Shown in pieces: positions 14,699 through 24,014 of a DNA stretch of 25,274 nucleotides (its first letter is position 1; each line of letters begins with the position of its first letter). The notes beneath the pieces were generated by a model, which saw only the letters and a program-made list of their open reading frames with translations, searched no databases and was not told the DNA's origin. The DNA lies in assembly GCA_964620555.1 (NCBI GenBank), contig CAZUGZ010000034.1, positions 1 through 25,274 on the forward strand, given 5' to 3'. Position numbers and translations under genes: made by a program. This DNA is from JAPOQD01 sp964620555. Lineage in GTDB: Bacteria; Pseudomonadota; Gammaproteobacteria; Pseudomonadales; Halieaceae.

Positions 14699-14926
14699 AT
14701 GGAATTAACGTATATTGCCGCCGCCATCATGCTTGGTCTGGGTGGTCTGGGCGCCGCCATTGGCATTGGCCTGCTGGGCGGCAAGCTGCTGGAGGGCTCG
14801 GCCCGCCAGCCCGAGTTGGCGCCGCGCCTGCAATTGACCTTCTTTCTCGCGGTGGGCCTGATCGACGCCATTCCCATCATCGGCGTGGGAATTGCCATGT
14901 ACCTGATCTTTGCAACCGGCGGCTGA
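14699..14926 (+). CDS. atpE: F0F1 ATP synthase subunit c (proteolipid)
   Basis: Subunit c forms the rotating membrane ring. The 75-residue protein is a helical hairpin: a glycine-rich first helix (MLGLGGLGAAIGIGLLGGKL), the polar loop ARQPEL (Arg36, Gln37, Pro38) that contacts the central stalk, and a second helix with the proton-carrying carboxylate Asp56 in GLIDAIPIIG. The ion-binding pattern is that of a proton ring; the Gln/Glu and Ser/Thr ligands typical of sodium-binding rings are not seen. A strong ribosome site, AGGAG at 14688-14692, lies six bases before ATG 14699, consistent with the high expression this subunit needs. Confidence 0.98.
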   Translation: MELTYIAAAIMLGLGGLGAAIGIGLLGGKLLEGSARQPELAPRLQLTFFLAVGLIDAIPIIGVGIAMYLIFATGG

Positions 14927-14973
14927 GGCCGGTCACCCGCGACCGTGCCCGGCACGGACCGGAGGAGCATGAC

Positions 14974-15444
14974 GTGAATATCAACCTTACGCTGTTCGGC
15001 CAGATGCTGGCCTTTACCGCATTTGTGCTGTTTTGCATGAAATATGTATGGCCGCCGATACAGACGGCGATGCGCGAGCGCACAGAAAAGATATCCGCCG
15101 GGCTGCTCGCCGCCGAACGCGCCGAGAAGGACCTCGAGCTGGCCCAGAAGGAGGCCGTGCAGCGTCTCCAGAAGGCCAGGGAAGAGGCCGGCGGCATCAT
15201 CGACGCCGCCAACCGGCGCGCCAGCCAGATTGTGGATGAAGCCAAGCAGCAGGCCCGCGTCGAGGGCGAGCGCCTCAAGGAAGCCGCCCAGGCAGAAATT
15301 GACCAGGAGTTCAATCGCGCCCGCGAACAACTGCGCGGGCAGGTGGCCGGTCTGGCGCTGGCCGGCGCCGAAAAAATTCTGGCCGCCGAAATCAACCCCG
15401 ACCACCACGCCGAGCTGGTGGACCAACTCGCGGCCCAACTGTAG
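14974..15444 (+). CDS. atpF: F0F1 ATP synthase subunit b
   Basis: Subunit b is the peripheral stalk that holds the F1 head still. The protein has 156 residues, the same as E. coli. It has one N-terminal membrane helix (LFGQMLAFTAFVLFCMKYVWPPI) and a long charged, Ala/Glu/Lys/Arg-rich coiled-coil region with AERAEKDLELAQKEA, followed by GLALAGAEKILAAEI. The start is GTG 14974, set by GGAGGAG at 14961-14967; the ATG at 14969 is out of frame and meets a stop after two codons. A single b gene is present, so the stalk is a b homodimer as in most gammaproteobacteria. Confidence 0.97.
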   Translation: MNINLTLFGQMLAFTAFVLFCMKYVWPPIQTAMRERTEKISAGLLAAERAEKDLELAQKEAVQRLQKAREEAGGIIDAANRRASQIVDEAKQQARVEGERLKEAAQAEIDQEFNRAREQLRGQVAGLALAGAEKILAAEINPDHHAELVDQLAAQL

Positions 15445-15453
15445 GTCGGCGCC

Positions 15454-15996
15454 ATGGCGGAACTGAGGACACTGGCGCGGCCCTATGCCCGCGCGGCCTT
15501 TGAATTTGCCGCGGAGAGCGGGTCGCTGGCGGCCTGGTCGGAGCAACTGCGCCTGGCTGCGACGCTGGCGGCCACCGGGAAGGTGGCCCGGGTGCTGGGC
15601 CATCCCGGCTGGAGCGCGCAACGCAAGGCCGGTATTTTTCGGGAACTCTGCGCTGAGGAGCTGGCGCCGGCGCTGTACAACTTCATTCGCCTGCTGGCCG
15701 ACAACAAGCGCCTGACCCTGTTGCCCGAAATCTCCGTCCTGTTCGAGCAGTACCGCGCCCGGCGGCAGAAGACCGTCGAGGTCACGGTGTTTTCCCCCTT
15801 CGAGGTGGCGCCGCCCACCGGGGAGCGGCTGGCCCGGGCCCTGACCACGAAACTGCAACGCGAGGTCACGGTGACCACCAGGATCCAGGCCGATTTGCTG
15901 GGCGGCCTGCTGATTCGGGCCGATGACCTGGTGATCGACGGCTCCGTACGCGGGCATTTGCAGCAACTGGCCGCGGCAATGAATTCCCAGGAGTAA
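15454..15996 (+). CDS. atpH: F0F1 ATP synthase subunit delta
   Basis: Delta links the b stalk to the top of the alpha/beta hexamer. The 180-residue protein matches the usual length (E. coli 177). Typical features are the N-terminal LARPYARAAFEFA, the central YNFIRLLADNKRLTLLPEI helix and the C-terminal RIQADLLGGLLIRADDLVIDGSVRGHLQQL. It starts at ATG 15454, 9 bp after the atpF stop, without a strong ribosome site, so coupling to atpF is likely. atpA follows after 11 bp. Confidence 0.97.
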   Translation: MAELRTLARPYARAAFEFAAESGSLAAWSEQLRLAATLAATGKVARVLGHPGWSAQRKAGIFRELCAEELAPALYNFIRLLADNKRLTLLPEISVLFEQYRARRQKTVEVTVFSPFEVAPPTGERLARALTTKLQREVTVTTRIQADLLGGLLIRADDLVIDGSVRGHLQQLAAAMNSQE

Positions 15997-16007
15997 GGAA
16001 ATCCGTT

Positions 16008-17552
<1,545 letters not shown>

Positions 17553-17557
17553 GCGCC

Positions 17558-18421
17558 GTGGCCGTCGGAAAGGAAATTCGCAGCAAGATTTCGAGTATTC
17601 AGAATACCCAGAAAATCACCAGCGCGATGGAAATGGTCGCCGCCAGCAAGATGCGCCGTGCCCAGGAGCGCATGCAGGTGGGCAAGCCCTACGCCAGTCG
17701 CATTCGTGCCGTCATGGGGCATCTGGCCAATGCCAACCCGGAACACCGGCACCTGTTCATGGGGCAGCGGGAAGTAACGCGGGTGGGCTACATCGTCGTC
17801 GCCACCGACCGCGGCCTGTGCGGTGGCTTGAACATCAATCTGTTCAAAGCCACGATCCAGTCCATGCAGCAGTGGCACGAGGCGGGCAAGGCGGTGGAAT
17901 TGTCGCTGGTGGGGGCCAAGGCCGCCGCCTTCTTCAACAGTTACGGCGGCAACGTGGTGTCCGCGGTCAGGAACATGGGCGAGGAGCCGGCCGTTGCCGA
18001 CCTGATCGGCGGCGTAAAGACCATGCTGGACTCCTACACCGAGGGGCATCTCGACAGGCTGTACCTGGCTGGCAACGAATTCATCAACACCATGACCCAG
18101 AATCCGCGCATCCAGCAGTTGTTGCCGCTGGAGCCCGAGGATGACGAGAGCCTGAAGCACCATTGGGACTACCTGTACGAGCCCGACGCCAGGGAATTGC
18201 TGGAGGGCCTGTTGACGCGCTACATCGAATCCCAGGTCTACCAGGCGGTGGTGGAGAACGGCGCCTGTGAGCAGGCGGCGCGCATGCTGGCAATGAAAAA
18301 CGCCACCGACAATGCCGGTGAGTTGATCGACAACCTGCAGCTTGTCTACAACAAGGCCCGACAGGCGGCAATCACCCAGGAACTCTCTGAAATTGTGGGC
18401 GGCGCCGCCGCCATCAGCTAG
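17558..18421 (+). CDS. atpG: F0F1 ATP synthase subunit gamma
   Basis: Gamma is the rotating central shaft. The protein has 287 residues (E. coli 287) and begins at GTG 17558. Its N-terminal helix KEIRSKISSIQNTQKITSAM and C-terminal helix ATDNAGELIDNLQLVYNKAR form the coiled coil, the most conserved parts of the family. The central Rossmann-like part has TDRGLCGGLN. No extra regulatory insert, such as the chloroplast redox loop, is present. Five bases separate it from atpA, 17 from atpD. Confidence 0.98.
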   Translation: MAVGKEIRSKISSIQNTQKITSAMEMVAASKMRRAQERMQVGKPYASRIRAVMGHLANANPEHRHLFMGQREVTRVGYIVVATDRGLCGGLNINLFKATIQSMQQWHEAGKAVELSLVGAKAAAFFNSYGGNVVSAVRNMGEEPAVADLIGGVKTMLDSYTEGHLDRLYLAGNEFINTMTQNPRIQQLLPLEPEDDESLKHHWDYLYEPDARELLEGLLTRYIESQVYQAVVENGACEQAARMLAMKNATDNAGELIDNLQLVYNKARQAAITQELSEIVGGAAAIS

Positions 18422-18438
18422 TAATCGAGGATGCAGAC

Positions 18439-19836
18439 ATGAGCAGCGGAAGTATCGTACAAATCATTGGCGCGGTGATCGACGTGGAATTTCCACGCGA
18501 CGCGGTGCCCCAGGTTTACGATGCCCTCAAGGTCCCGGACCGGGACCTGACCCTGGAGGTACAGCAGCAGCTCGGGGACGGGGTGGTGCGGGCCATTGCC
18601 ATGGGTTCCTCCGAGGGGGTCAGCCGGGGATTGGCGGTGGAAAATACCGGCGCGCCCATCTCCGTGCCGGTGGGCTCCGAGACCCTGGGCCGCATCATGG
18701 ATGTGCTGGGCAACCCCATCGATGAACTCGGGCCCATCAATGAGCAGCAGCGCATGCCCATCCACCGCAAGGCTCCGACCTACGAAGAACTGGCCGCCTC
18801 CGATGAGCTGCTGGAGACCGGCATCAAGGTGATCGACCTGGTCTGTCCCTTTGCCAAGGGCGGCAAGGTCGGTCTGTTCGGCGGCGCCGGGGTGGGCAAG
18901 ACCGTCAACATGATGGAGTTGATCAACAACATCGCCATCGAGCACTCGGGTCTGTCGGTGTTTGCCGGGGTCGGCGAACGCACCCGCGAGGGCAATGACT
19001 TCTATTTTGAAATGCAGGAATCCAAAGTCGTCAACGTCGAGGATCTGTCGGCCTCCAAGGTCGCCATGGTCTACGGCCAGATGAACGAGCCACCCGGCAA
19101 CCGCCTGCGGGTCGGTCTGACCGGCCTGACCATGGCCGAGAAGTTCCGCGACGACGGCCGCGACGTGCTGTTGTTCATCGACAATATCTACCGCTACACC
19201 CTGGCGGGAACCGAAGTCTCGGCGCTGTTGGGGCGGATGCCCTCGGCGGTGGGCTACCAGCCGACCCTGGCGCTGGAGATGGGGCAGTTGCAGGAGCGCA
19301 TTACCTCGACCAGGACCGGCTCCATCACCTCCGTTCAGGCGGTATACGTGCCGGCGGACGACCTCACCGACCCCTCGCCCGCCACCACCTTTGCCCACCT
19401 CGATTCCACCGTGGTCCTGAGCCGGGACATCGCCGCCAAGGGGATCTATCCGGCGATAGACCCGCTGGATTCCACTTCCCGCCAGCTCGACCCGCTGCTG
19501 CTCGGCGCAGACCACTACAACACCGCTCGCGGCGTGCAATCGGTGTTGCAGCGCTACAATGAGCTGAAGGACATCATCGCCATTCTCGGCATGGACGAAT
19601 TGTCCGAGGAGGACAAGCAGACGGTGGCCCGGGCCCGCAAGATAGAACGCTTCCTGTCCCAGCCGTTTCACGTGGCGGAAGTCTTTACCGGCTCGGCCGG
19701 CAAATACGTGCCGCTGAAGGAAACCATTGCCGGGTTCCGGGGCCTGCTGGCGGGGGATTACGACCACTTGCCGGAGCAGGCGTTCTACATGGTCGGCAAT
19801 ATCGAAGAAGCGGTTGCCAAGGCCGAGACGCTGTAG
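18439..19836 (+). CDS. atpD: F0F1 ATP synthase subunit beta
   Basis: Beta carries the catalytic sites for ATP synthesis. The protein has 465 residues (E. coli 460). Seen are SGSIVQIIGAVIDVEF at the N-terminus, the P-loop GLFGGAGVGKTV, GVGERTREGNDFY containing the catalytic Glu, VLLFIDNIYRYTLAG (Walker B) and the DELSEED lever (386-392), which pushes on gamma. The sequence is typical throughout. A very long reading frame lies antisense to this gene and its two downstream neighbours, but it is explained by GC-rich codon use and is not proposed as a gene. Confidence 0.99.
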   Translation: MSSGSIVQIIGAVIDVEFPRDAVPQVYDALKVPDRDLTLEVQQQLGDGVVRAIAMGSSEGVSRGLAVENTGAPISVPVGSETLGRIMDVLGNPIDELGPINEQQRMPIHRKAPTYEELAASDELLETGIKVIDLVCPFAKGGKVGLFGGAGVGKTVNMMELINNIAIEHSGLSVFAGVGERTREGNDFYFEMQESKVVNVEDLSASKVAMVYGQMNEPPGNRLRVGLTGLTMAEKFRDDGRDVLLFIDNIYRYTLAGTEVSALLGRMPSAVGYQPTLALEMGQLQERITSTRTGSITSVQAVYVPADDLTDPSPATTFAHLDSTVVLSRDIAAKGIYPAIDPLDSTSRQLDPLLLGADHYNTARGVQSVLQRYNELKDIIAILGMDELSEEDKQTVARARKIERFLSQPFHVAEVFTGSAGKYVPLKETIAGFRGLLAGDYDHLPEQAFYMVGNIEEAVAKAETL

Positions 19837-19851
19837 CGTGGGGAGCTGTAC

Positions 19852-20277
19852 ATGGCGATGACCATCCACTGCGACATTGTCAGTGCCGAGCGGGAAATAT
19901 TTTCCGGCCCGGTTGAGTTGCTGGTGGCAACTGGCAGCCTGGGAGAGCTGGGTATCGGCTACGGCCACTCGCCCCTGTTGACCGGCCTGATTCCGGGTCC
20001 GGTGCGCATCCTCAAGGCGGACGGCGAAGAGGAGATCTACTACGTTTCCGGCGGGTTCCTGGAAGTGCAGCCGGGCGTGGTCTCGGTGCTGGCCGACACC
20101 GCCATCCGCGCCGACGACGTGGATGAGGCCGCCGCCGAACAGGCCCGCGAGGAAGCTGCCGCGGCGCTGACCAACCAGGCCGGCGAATTCGACTACAGCC
20201 GCGCCTCGGCCCAACTGGCAGAGGCGGCGGCGCAGTTGACGACCATTCAGAAGTTGCGCAAGAAAGCCAAAAAATAG
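19852..20277 (+). CDS. atpC: F0F1 ATP synthase subunit epsilon
   Basis: Epsilon sits on the foot of gamma and can inhibit ATP hydrolysis through its C-terminal helices. The protein has 141 residues. It has the N-terminal beta-sandwich with IVSAEREIFSGPVE, the signature GELGIGYGHSPLLTGL and the YYVSGGFLEVQPGVVSVLADTA strands, then two C-terminal helices rich in Ala, Glu and Lys. Start ATG 19852 follows GGGGAG at 19840-19845; ATG 19858 is a possible alternative. It closes the operon, which has the full I-B-E-F-H-A-G-D-C set. Confidence 0.97.
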   Translation: MAMTIHCDIVSAEREIFSGPVELLVATGSLGELGIGYGHSPLLTGLIPGPVRILKADGEEEIYYVSGGFLEVQPGVVSVLADTAIRADDVDEAAAEQAREEAAAALTNQAGEFDYSRASAQLAEAAAQLTTIQKLRKKAKK

Positions 20278-20283
20278 CGTCGG

Positions 20284-20306
20284 CGGCACGCGTTCACGCG
20301 TTGTCG
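20284..20306 (+). terminator. weak hairpin after atpC
   Basis: CGGCACGCG (20284-20292) can pair with CGCGTTGTCG (20297-20306) around a TTCA loop, with one bulged T and one G-T pair. There is no T-tract. It may slow or partly end the atp transcript, but its right arm also forms the -35 of the glmU promoter. Confidence 0.25.
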
Positions 20307-20329
20307 TGTCGGGAGTAATACGCTCTAAT
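20301..20329 (+). promoter_or_regulatory. sigma70-type promoter for glmU
   Basis: TTGTCG (20301-20306) and TCTAAT (20324-20329) are 17 bp apart. Transcription would begin near 20336, giving a leader of about 23 bases with GAGG (20348-20351) before the glmU ATG. This would let glmU be expressed apart from the atp operon. Confidence 0.6.
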
Positions 20330-20358
20330 ACCGGCAATTGAACGGACGAGGCAGGACC

Positions 20359-21735
20359 ATGTCGCTGGAAGTGATCATCCTGGCGGCGGGCCAGGGTACC
20401 CGCATGCAAGCGGAGCTGCCCAAGGTGTTGCTGCCGGTCGGTGGCAAGCCCATGCTGCAGCACGTCGTCGACACGGCGCGAGCCCTGCAACCCGCGGGCC
20501 TCCACGTGGTGGCCGGCGCCGATGCCGGCCCGCTCCGCGCCGCCCTGCCCCAGGCCGACCTCAACTGGGTCGTACAGGAGCAGCAACAGGGGACCGGCCA
20601 CGCCGTGGGGCTGGCCCTGGCCGGGCTCGATCCGCAGCACGAAGCGCTGGTCCTCTATGGCGACGTCCCCCTGATCGAGGCAGACAGCCTGCGCGAACTC
20701 CTGGCCCTGCCGCGACCGGCGCTGCTCACCGCGGTGCTGGCCAACCCCGGCCGCCTGGGTCGGGTGGTGCGCGGGCCGGAGCGGGAATTTCTGCAGGTGG
20801 TGGAATACGCGGACGCCAGCGAGCAGCAGCGGCAGATCACGGAAATCAATTCCGGGGTGCTGGCGGCCGGCGTCGGGCAACTGCAAAGCTGGCTGCCCAG
20901 GCTGAGCCGGGACAACCGGCAGGGCGAATACTACCTGCCCGACGTGCTGGCGCTGGCGCGGCAGGAGGGATTGGCGGTACATACGCTGGCAGCCGCCACC
21001 GAGCGGGAAGTGCTGGGCGCCAACGACCGCGCTGAATTGCACCAGGTCGAGCGAGAGTACCAGTATCGGCTGGCCAGCGCTCTGCTGGAGCAGGGCGTGG
21101 GCCTGGCCGATGCCCGGCGCCTGGATGTTCGCGGCAGCCTCCGTGTCGGCAGCGGCGTGTTCATCGACGCCAATGTGCTGCTGGAAGGGGAGGTGGTGCT
21201 GGGTGACGGGGTCCGCATCGGCCCCAACTGCGTGTTGCGCAACGTGCAACTGGGTGAAGGGGTGCAGGTGCTGGCTTTTTCCCACCTCGAGGACACCCGG
21301 GCGGCTGCCGGCTGCGAAATCGGACCCTATGCCCGCCTGCGCCCCGGCACCCGGCTGGCGGCCCAGGCCAGTATCGGCAACTTTGTGGAAGTGACCCGCT
21401 CCGCTATCGGCCAGGGCACCAAGGTCAGGCATCTGACCTACCTGGGCGACAGCGAAGTGGGCGCCGAAGCGAACATCGGGGCCGGCACCATCACCTGCAA
21501 CTACGACGGCGCCAGCAAACAGAAGACGCGCATCGGCCGCGCCGCGTTCGTCGGTTCCAACGCTACCCTGATTGCACCCCTGGAGGTGGCGCCCGGCGCC
21601 TTCGTCGGCGCCGGCTCGACGATCAGCAAGGACGTGGGCGAGGACGAGCTGGCGGTGAGCCGCCCCCGGCAGCGCAATCTCCGTGGCTGGCAATCGCCCG
21701 CGGCCAGGGGCAAGGGAAAACCCGCCAGGGAATGA
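20359..21735 (+). CDS. glmU: bifunctional GlcN-1-P acetyltransferase / GlcNAc-1-P uridyltransferase
   Basis: GlmU acetylates glucosamine-1-phosphate and then couples it to UTP to give UDP-GlcNAc, the precursor of peptidoglycan and lipopolysaccharide. The protein has 458 residues (E. coli 456). The N-terminal pyrophosphorylase domain shows LAAGQGTRM (8-16) with QAELPKVL, VQEQQQGTGHA and LYGDVPL. From about residue 250 the left-handed beta-helix acetyltransferase domain has hexapeptide repeats, the RPGTRL, GNFVE and VRHLTYLGD segments (the His is the likely catalytic base) and NYDGASKQKT. ATG 20359 was chosen over TTG 20338 because MSLEVIILAAG matches the family N-terminus. glmU after atpC is a common gammaproteobacterial order; glmS is not seen here. 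Confidence 0.97.
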   Translation: MSLEVIILAAGQGTRMQAELPKVLLPVGGKPMLQHVVDTARALQPAGLHVVAGADAGPLRAALPQADLNWVVQEQQQGTGHAVGLALAGLDPQHEALVLYGDVPLIEADSLRELLALPRPALLTAVLANPGRLGRVVRGPEREFLQVVEYADASEQQRQITEINSGVLAAGVGQLQSWLPRLSRDNRQGEYYLPDVLALARQEGLAVHTLAAATEREVLGANDRAELHQVEREYQYRLASALLEQGVGLADARRLDVRGSLRVGSGVFIDANVLLEGEVVLGDGVRIGPNCVLRNVQLGEGVQVLAFSHLEDTRAAAGCEIGPYARLRPGTRLAAQASIGNFVEVTRSAIGQGTKVRHLTYLGDSEVGAEANIGAGTITCNYDGASKQKTRIGRAAFVGSNATLIAPLEVAPGAFVGAGSTISKDVGEDELAVSRPRQRNLRGWQSPAARGKGKPARE

Positions 21736-21739
21736 CCGG

Positions 21740-21774
21740 AAAAAAAATCGCCCGGCCCCTCGCCACAGCGGGCG
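21740..21774 (-). terminator. terminator-like structure pointing to the minus strand
   Basis: Read on the minus strand, CGCCCG (from 21774) pairs with CGGGCG (ending at 21749) and is followed by ATTTTTTTT. The stem is only 6 bp with a 14-base loop. It would stop transcription entering glmU antisense; no minus-strand gene uses it within the window. On the + strand there is no T-tract, so it does not obviously end the glmU message. Confidence 0.3.
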
Positions 21775-21814
21775 TATCGGCGTTCGCAGCTGAAGCTTGG
21801 TGAGATATGCGGGC

Positions 21815-21820
21815 TATAAT
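21815..21820 (+). promoter_or_regulatory. perfect -10 hexamer directly before uvrD
   Basis: TATAAT occupies 21815-21820, seven bases before the uvrD ATG at 21827. A -35 box at the usual distance is poor, so this is either a weak promoter or chance. If used, the transcript would start at or next to the A of the start codon. No LexA-type CTG-N10-CAG site is present, although uvrD is SOS-induced in E. coli. Confidence 0.4.
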
Positions 21821-21826
21821 GTAACC

Positions 21827-23998
21827 ATGGACGAAGCCACGATTCTCGACCCACTCAATGACGCCCAGCGCGACGCCGTAACCAGCGACAGCGGCAACAT
21901 GCTGGTGCTGGCGGGCGCCGGCAGCGGCAAGACCCGGGTGCTGGTGCACCGCATTGCCTGGCTGATTCGGGCCCGGAGCTATTCGCCCGGGTCCATCCTG
22001 GCGGTTACCTTTACCAACAAGGCGGCCCGGGAAATGCGGGCCCGCATCGAAGAGATACTGCAGACCGGGACTCGCGGCATGTGGGTGGGAACGTTTCACG
22101 GCCTGGCCCACCGCCTGTTGCAGACCCACTGGGAGGATGCCGGCCTGCCGCGCAATTTCCAGATTCTGGATGCCGCCGACCAGCTGCGGCTGGTGAAGCG
22201 CGTCTGCCGCGAGCTGCAACTGGACGAGAGCCGCTGGCCGCCGCGCCAGGCCCAGGGCTACATCAATTCCTGCAAGGACGAAGGACTGCGGCCCGCCCAC
22301 CTGCCGCCACCCGCTTCCGGCGACCTGTACCAGAAGACCATGCAACGCGTATACACCACCTACGAGACCGCCTGTCAGCGCAGCGGGCTGGTGGACTTCG
22401 CCGAACTGTTGCTGCGCGCCCACGAATTGTGGTTGAAAAATCCGCAACTGCTGCAGCACTACCAACAGCGCTTTCGCTACATCCTGGTGGATGAATTCCA
22501 GGATACCAACACCATTCAGTACGCTTGGCTGAGAGTGTTGGCGGGCGCGGAGGGCGACCAGATTCCGGTGATGGCGGTTGGCGATGACGATCAGTCGATC
22601 TACGGCTGGCGCGGGGCCAGGATCGAGAACATCCAGCGCTTCCCCACGGAATTTTCTGCCACCCGCACGGTGCGGCTGGAACAGAATTATCGCTCCACCG
22701 CCACCATTCTGCAGGCGGCAAACGCGGTGATTTCCCACAACCAGAGCCGGCTGGGGAAAGAGCTGTGGACCGACTCCGGCGGCGGCGACGCCATTACCCT
22801 GTACGCGGCCTACAACGAGCGCGATGAAGCGCGCTTCATCGTCGAGCGGCTGCAGGAATGGGCCCGGGACGGCAACGACTACCGGTCCGCGGCCATCCTC
22901 TATCGCGCCAACGCCCAGTCGCGGGTGCTGGAAGACGCCTTGCTGCAAAGCGAGGTGCCCTATCGCGTGCTGGGCGGCCTGCGCTTCTACGAGCGTTCCG
23001 AGATCAAGAACGCGCTGGCCTACCTGCGGCTGCTGCTGAGCCCGGACGACGATGCGGCGCTGGAGCGGGTGATCAACCTGCCGCCCAGGGGTATCGGCGG
23101 CCGCACCATGGACACCCTGCGGGAACTGGCCCAACAGCACCAGCTCTCCCTGTGGCAGGCCCTGGGCCAGACCCTGCAGCAGTCGCAGTTGCCGGGCCGG
23201 ACGCGGCAGGCCCTGCAGGGTTTCAGCGACTGCCTCGAAACGCTGCGCGAGACGCTTGCCACGCTGCCACTGGACCAGCAGATCGAGCGTGTCATCGAGG
23301 GCTCCGGCCTGCTGGAAATGCATCGCAACGAGCGCGGCGAACAGGGCCAGACACGGCTGGAAAACCTGGCCGAGCTGGTGACTGCCAGCCAGCAGTTTAA
23401 ACCCCAGGAGCCGGAACTCTCACCGCTGCAGGAATTCCTGGACAACGCTTCACTCGACGCCGGGGAAACCCAGGCCGGGGAGCACGAGGATTACGTGCAG
23501 TTGATGACCCTGCACTCGGCCAAGGGTCTGGAGTTCCCGCTGGTGTTTCTGTCCGGCATGGAAGAAAACCTGTTCCCCCACTACCAGTCGGCGAATGAAC
23601 CCGGGCGGCTCGAGGAGGAGCGGCGACTGTGCTACGTGGGGATCACCCGGGCAATGCGGCAACTGGTCATCAGTCATGCCGAGAACCGGCAGATTTACAA
23701 CCGCCAATCCTATAACCGGCCGTCCCGCTTTCTCGGCGAGATTCCCGTGGAGCTGATGAAAGAAGTGCGTGGTTCCGGCACCTTGGCCTATCCGGCAACC
23801 CATGCCGCCGGCGCCAGCTCCCGGACTCTGGAGCAACCCGCGGTGGAGCTCGGCCAGCGCGTGCGTCACCAGCTATTCGGCGAAGGCGTGGTGGTACACT
23901 GCGAGGGGCGCGGCGACAGCACCCGGGTAGAAGTCAATTTTGACCGTGAGGGCAGCAAGTGGCTGGTTTGGGAATACGCGAAAAAGAGTCTGATATGA
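21827..23998 (+). CDS. uvrD: DNA helicase II (UvrD)
   Basis: UvrD is the 3'-5' superfamily-1 helicase of mismatch and nucleotide-excision repair. The protein has 723 residues, matching UvrD (E. coli 720) rather than Rep (673). Seen in order are Q-motif LNDAQRDAV, Walker A GAGSGKTR (30-37), VTFTNKAAREM, FHGLAHRLL, motif II VDEFQDTN (near 220), GDDDQSIYGWRGA, QNYRS, LMTLHSAKGLEF and VGITRAMRQL. The C-terminal Tudor-like domain GQRVRHQLFGEGVV...GSKWLVWEYAK is specific to UvrD/PcrA and separates it from Rep. Start ATG 21827 matches the short E. coli N-terminus; starts at 21797-21800 would add ten or so unconserved residues. No Shine-Dalgarno precedes it. The gene is complete. Confidence 0.95.
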   Translation: MDEATILDPLNDAQRDAVTSDSGNMLVLAGAGSGKTRVLVHRIAWLIRARSYSPGSILAVTFTNKAAREMRARIEEILQTGTRGMWVGTFHGLAHRLLQTHWEDAGLPRNFQILDAADQLRLVKRVCRELQLDESRWPPRQAQGYINSCKDEGLRPAHLPPPASGDLYQKTMQRVYTTYETACQRSGLVDFAELLLRAHELWLKNPQLLQHYQQRFRYILVDEFQDTNTIQYAWLRVLAGAEGDQIPVMAVGDDDQSIYGWRGARIENIQRFPTEFSATRTVRLEQNYRSTATILQAANAVISHNQSRLGKELWTDSGGGDAITLYAAYNERDEARFIVERLQEWARDGNDYRSAAILYRANAQSRVLEDALLQSEVPYRVLGGLRFYERSEIKNALAYLRLLLSPDDDAALERVINLPPRGIGGRTMDTLRELAQQHQLSLWQALGQTLQQSQLPGRTRQALQGFSDCLETLRETLATLPLDQQIERVIEGSGLLEMHRNERGEQGQTRLENLAELVTASQQFKPQEPELSPLQEFLDNASLDAGETQAGEHEDYVQLMTLHSAKGLEFPLVFLSGMEENLFPHYQSANEPGRLEEERRLCYVGITRAMRQLVISHAENRQIYNRQSYNRPSRFLGEIPVELMKEVRGSGTLAYPATHAAGASSRTLEQPAVELGQRVRHQLFGEGVVVHCEGRGDSTRVEVNFDREGSKWLVWEYAKKSLI

Positions 23999-24014
23999 CG
24001 AGCCGGGAGCGGCC

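Noticed and set aside
19664..19679. parS-like sequence with GTTTCACGTG
   Set aside because: Only 11 of 16 positions match the palindrome and it encodes the conserved QPFHVAEVF segment of atpD, so the match is best explained by coding constraint.
18418..21693. Uninterrupted 1091-codon reading frame antisense to atpD, atpC and glmU
   Set aside because: The + strand genes are unmistakable. Long antisense frames are common in GC-rich coding DNA, and the translation is a low-complexity Gly/His/Gln/Val-rich sequence with no recognisable domain.
21781..21826. LexA (SOS) box before uvrD
   Set aside because: No CTG-N10-CAG palindrome is present in the short upstream gap.
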